This document shows, one piece after another, positions 15,380 to 16,487 of a DNA stretch of 16,487 nucleotides. The notes under the pieces are model-generated. The model ran no database searches, was not told where the DNA came from, and saw only the letters and a list, made by a program, of their open reading frames with translations. A program made the position numbers and the translations under genes. The number at the start of each line of letters is the position of its first letter. Within the stretch, counting starts at the first letter, position 1. Source of the DNA: Desulfuromonadaceae bacterium GWC2_58_13 (GTDB lineage: Bacteria; Desulfobacterota; Desulfuromonadia; Desulfuromonadales; Trichloromonadaceae); assembly GCA_001825565.1 (NCBI GenBank), contig MHXM01000115.1, positions 3,817-20,303 of the forward strand. Direction: 5' to 3'.

Positions 15380-15392
15380 ACACCAGATCAGC

Positions 15393-15599
15393 CTATTTTT
15401 TACGGGTAGGGAATTCGTACTCTATCTTCCCTGCGGCCACTTCCCGCAGCGCCAGTACGATCTTCTTGTTGTTGGCTTTGTTTTCAATCAGAGGCTGCCC
15501 ACCCTTATATAACTGCTTGGCGCGTTTGGCCGCCACCATGGCCAGCAGAAAACGATTGGGGATCTGACGCAGACAATCTTCAACGGTAATACGTGCCAT
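15393..15599 (-). CDS. rpoZ: RNA polymerase omega subunit RpoZ
   Basis: Small subunit that helps beta-prime fold and assemble into RNA polymerase, and in proteobacteria contributes to the ppGpp site at the omega/beta-prime interface. It has 68 residues, starting MARITVEDCLRQIPNRFLLAMVAAKRAKQL, with the typical NKKIVLALREVAAGKI near the end. The ATG has AAGGAG about eight bases upstream. It lies 26 bases after gmk and is followed by an inverted repeat and a strong terminator before rel. The gmk-rpoZ-rel order is widespread in proteobacteria. Confidence 0.96.
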   Translation of the reverse strand: MARITVEDCLRQIPNRFLLAMVAAKRAKQLYKGGQPLIENKANNKKIVLALREVAAGKIEYEFPTRKK

Positions 15600-15625
15600 T
15601 TGGTTGGCTCCTTTTATAAGCTACT

Positions 15626-16282
15626 TTAAGTTTTTTCTGTGGTATTCGACAAACCGAATTCTGCGGGCACCAAGCCTAGCACCCAGGCCGTACGACAATG
15701 TTCGGCAACAACAATTGACTTGAATTTTTCAAGAGCCTCGGCAAAATCATCATTGACCAGGAGATAATCATACCAGATCGATTCACGGACTTCGTCTCGG
15801 GCATTTTCGATGCGCCGGGCAATGACTTCGGGCGAATCGGTCCCGCGTCGCTCCAAGCGTCGTTTCAACTCGGAAAAATCGGGCGGGAGAATAAAAATAA
15901 AAACCCCCTGCCGATAATTCTTCTTGATCTGAGCGGCCCCCTGGCAATCGATTTCGAGTAGTATATCGTACCCTGCGGACTGGGCCTCGTCCAGTGTTCG
16001 GATCGCCGTACCGTAACGATTGCCGTGAACCTCGGCCCACTCGACAAAGGCCCCTTCGGCCACCATCAGATCAAATACATCTCGCGACACGAAATTATAA
16101 TCTTTGCCGGCGACTTCACCACTCCGCGGGGGACGCGTAGTGTACGACACAGAATGCCGCAACCCCGGGAAAAAGTCAATTATCTCCTTGCATAAGGTCG
16201 TTTTGCCAGCTCCCGAGGGAGCTGACACGACAAATAGATTTCCCGCTGCGCGCCGAGGCATCTGCCGACTGTTGGTTACCAC
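15626..16282 (-). CDS. gmk: Guanylate kinase
   Basis: Phosphorylates GMP to GDP, the precursor of GTP and of (p)ppGpp. It has 218 residues from a GTG start, close to the usual 205-210 plus a short N-terminal extension. The P-loop is SAPSGAGKTT (20-29). The GMP-binding region has SVSYTTRPPRSGEVAGKDYNF, EWAEVHGNRYGT, and LEIDCQGAAQIK; the lid has RRLERRGTDSPEVIARR. GTG 16282 is preferred because AGGAG lies 11 bases upstream in the yicC-gmk gap; ATG at residue 8 is possible but has no ribosome binding site. It lies 18 bases after yicC and is likely co-transcribed with rpoZ. Confidence 0.96.
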   Translation of the reverse strand: MVTNSRQMPRRAAGNLFVVSAPSGAGKTTLCKEIIDFFPGLRHSVSYTTRPPRSGEVAGKDYNFVSRDVFDLMVAEGAFVEWAEVHGNRYGTAIRTLDEAQSAGYDILLEIDCQGAAQIKKNYRQGVFIFILPPDFSELKRRLERRGTDSPEVIARRIENARDEVRESIWYDYLLVNDDFAEALEKFKSIVVAEHCRTAWVLGLVPAEFGLSNTTEKT

Positions 16283-16300
16283 TGGATCTCGATCTCCTGA

Positions 16301-16487
16301 TTACTCGATGTTCTGGACCTGCTCACGGATTTTCTCAAGCTCGGCCTTCATGCCGACAACCACCCCGGTCAGTTCGGCATCGTTCGACTTGGAGCCCATC
16401 GTGTTGACCTCCCGATTCAGCTCCTGCACCAGAAAGTCCATCTGCCGCCCGACCGGTTCCGCCTGAAGGAACAATCCGCGAAATTGG
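16301..16487 (-). CDS. yicC: YicC-family protein (C-terminal fragment)
   Basis: Only the last 61 codons and the TAA are in the window; the gene continues past the right edge. The visible part has GRQMDFLVQELNREVNTMGS followed by KSNDAELT and ends ELEKIREQVQNIE, the highly conserved C-terminus of the YicC family (DUF1732). E. coli YicC has been reported as an endoribonuclease; here that is inferred at family level. It is the upstream neighbour of gmk. In many bacteria a small DUF370/RemA gene sits between yicC and gmk; it is absent here. Confidence 0.93.
   Translation of the reverse strand, partial: QFRGLFLQAEPVGRQMDFLVQELNREVNTMGSKSNDAELTGVVVGMKAELEKIREQVQNIE

Noticed and set aside
1..16487. 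An undescribed defence, secretion or biosynthetic system
   Set aside because: Every substantial reading frame that survives inspection belongs to a known housekeeping family; only the kinase ligand and the WalJ-like substrate are unknown.

Overview
The window looks like ordinary core chromosome from a Gram-negative bacterium. The best fit is a deltaproteobacterium of the Desulfuromonadales (Geobacter/Pelobacter/Desulfuromonas type). This rests on three things: the PurS-like domain fused to PurL with a separate PurQ, the PurF N-terminal propeptide style, and the yicC-gmk-rpoZ-rel cluster. The lineage call comes from remembered family features, not from a database search. Coding DNA is moderately GC-rich, which leaves long spurious open frames antisense to the real genes. 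There are no insertion sequences, phage genes, CRISPR arrays or integration scars.

Region 1 (1-8117, minus strand), in transcription order: a membrane-bound PAS/HAMP sensor histidine kinase, a WalJ/YycJ-family metallo-beta-lactamase-fold hydrolase, then purL (with fused PurS-like domain), purQ and purF (cut by the left edge). These pur genes carry out de novo purine step 1 (PurF) and step 4 (PurL+PurQ). A good sigma70-type promoter sits just upstream of walJ. GC-rich hairpins occupy the walJ-purL and purQ-purF gaps.

Region 2 (8118-8505) is a 388-base AT-rich intergenic stretch between divergent genes. It holds a near-consensus promoter (17-base spacer) for the gap operon.

Region 3 (8506-12631, plus strand): gap, pgk and tpiA (the triose-phosphate part of glycolysis/gluconeogenesis), then secG (Sec translocon), a tRNA-Leu(GAG) gene with its own consensus promoter, and rpmB (ribosomal protein L28, zinc-binding type). 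A strong terminator lies between gap and pgk, and a stem without a U-tract lies between pgk and tpiA. The tRNA has its own terminator, and a bidirectional terminator ends rpmB.

Region 4 (12692-16487, minus strand), in transcription order: yicC (only its 3' end is present), gmk, rpoZ, a bifunctional Rel/SpoT (p)ppGpp synthetase-hydrolase, and a RidA-family deaminase. A 17-bp palindromic terminator with a U-tract separates rpoZ from rel and leaves almost no room for a separate rel promoter.

Functionally, the window joins purine synthesis (PurF, PurL, PurQ), the GMP-to-GDP step (Gmk), the alarmone enzyme that uses GDP/GTP (Rel), RNA polymerase omega, and central carbon metabolism. I found no undescribed system. 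The most useful leads are regulatory: terminators placed where no downstream promoter fits, a palindrome over the walJ/pur promoter, and a WalK-like kinase next to a WalJ-like hydrolase. The PurL/PurQ architecture is also worth a look.
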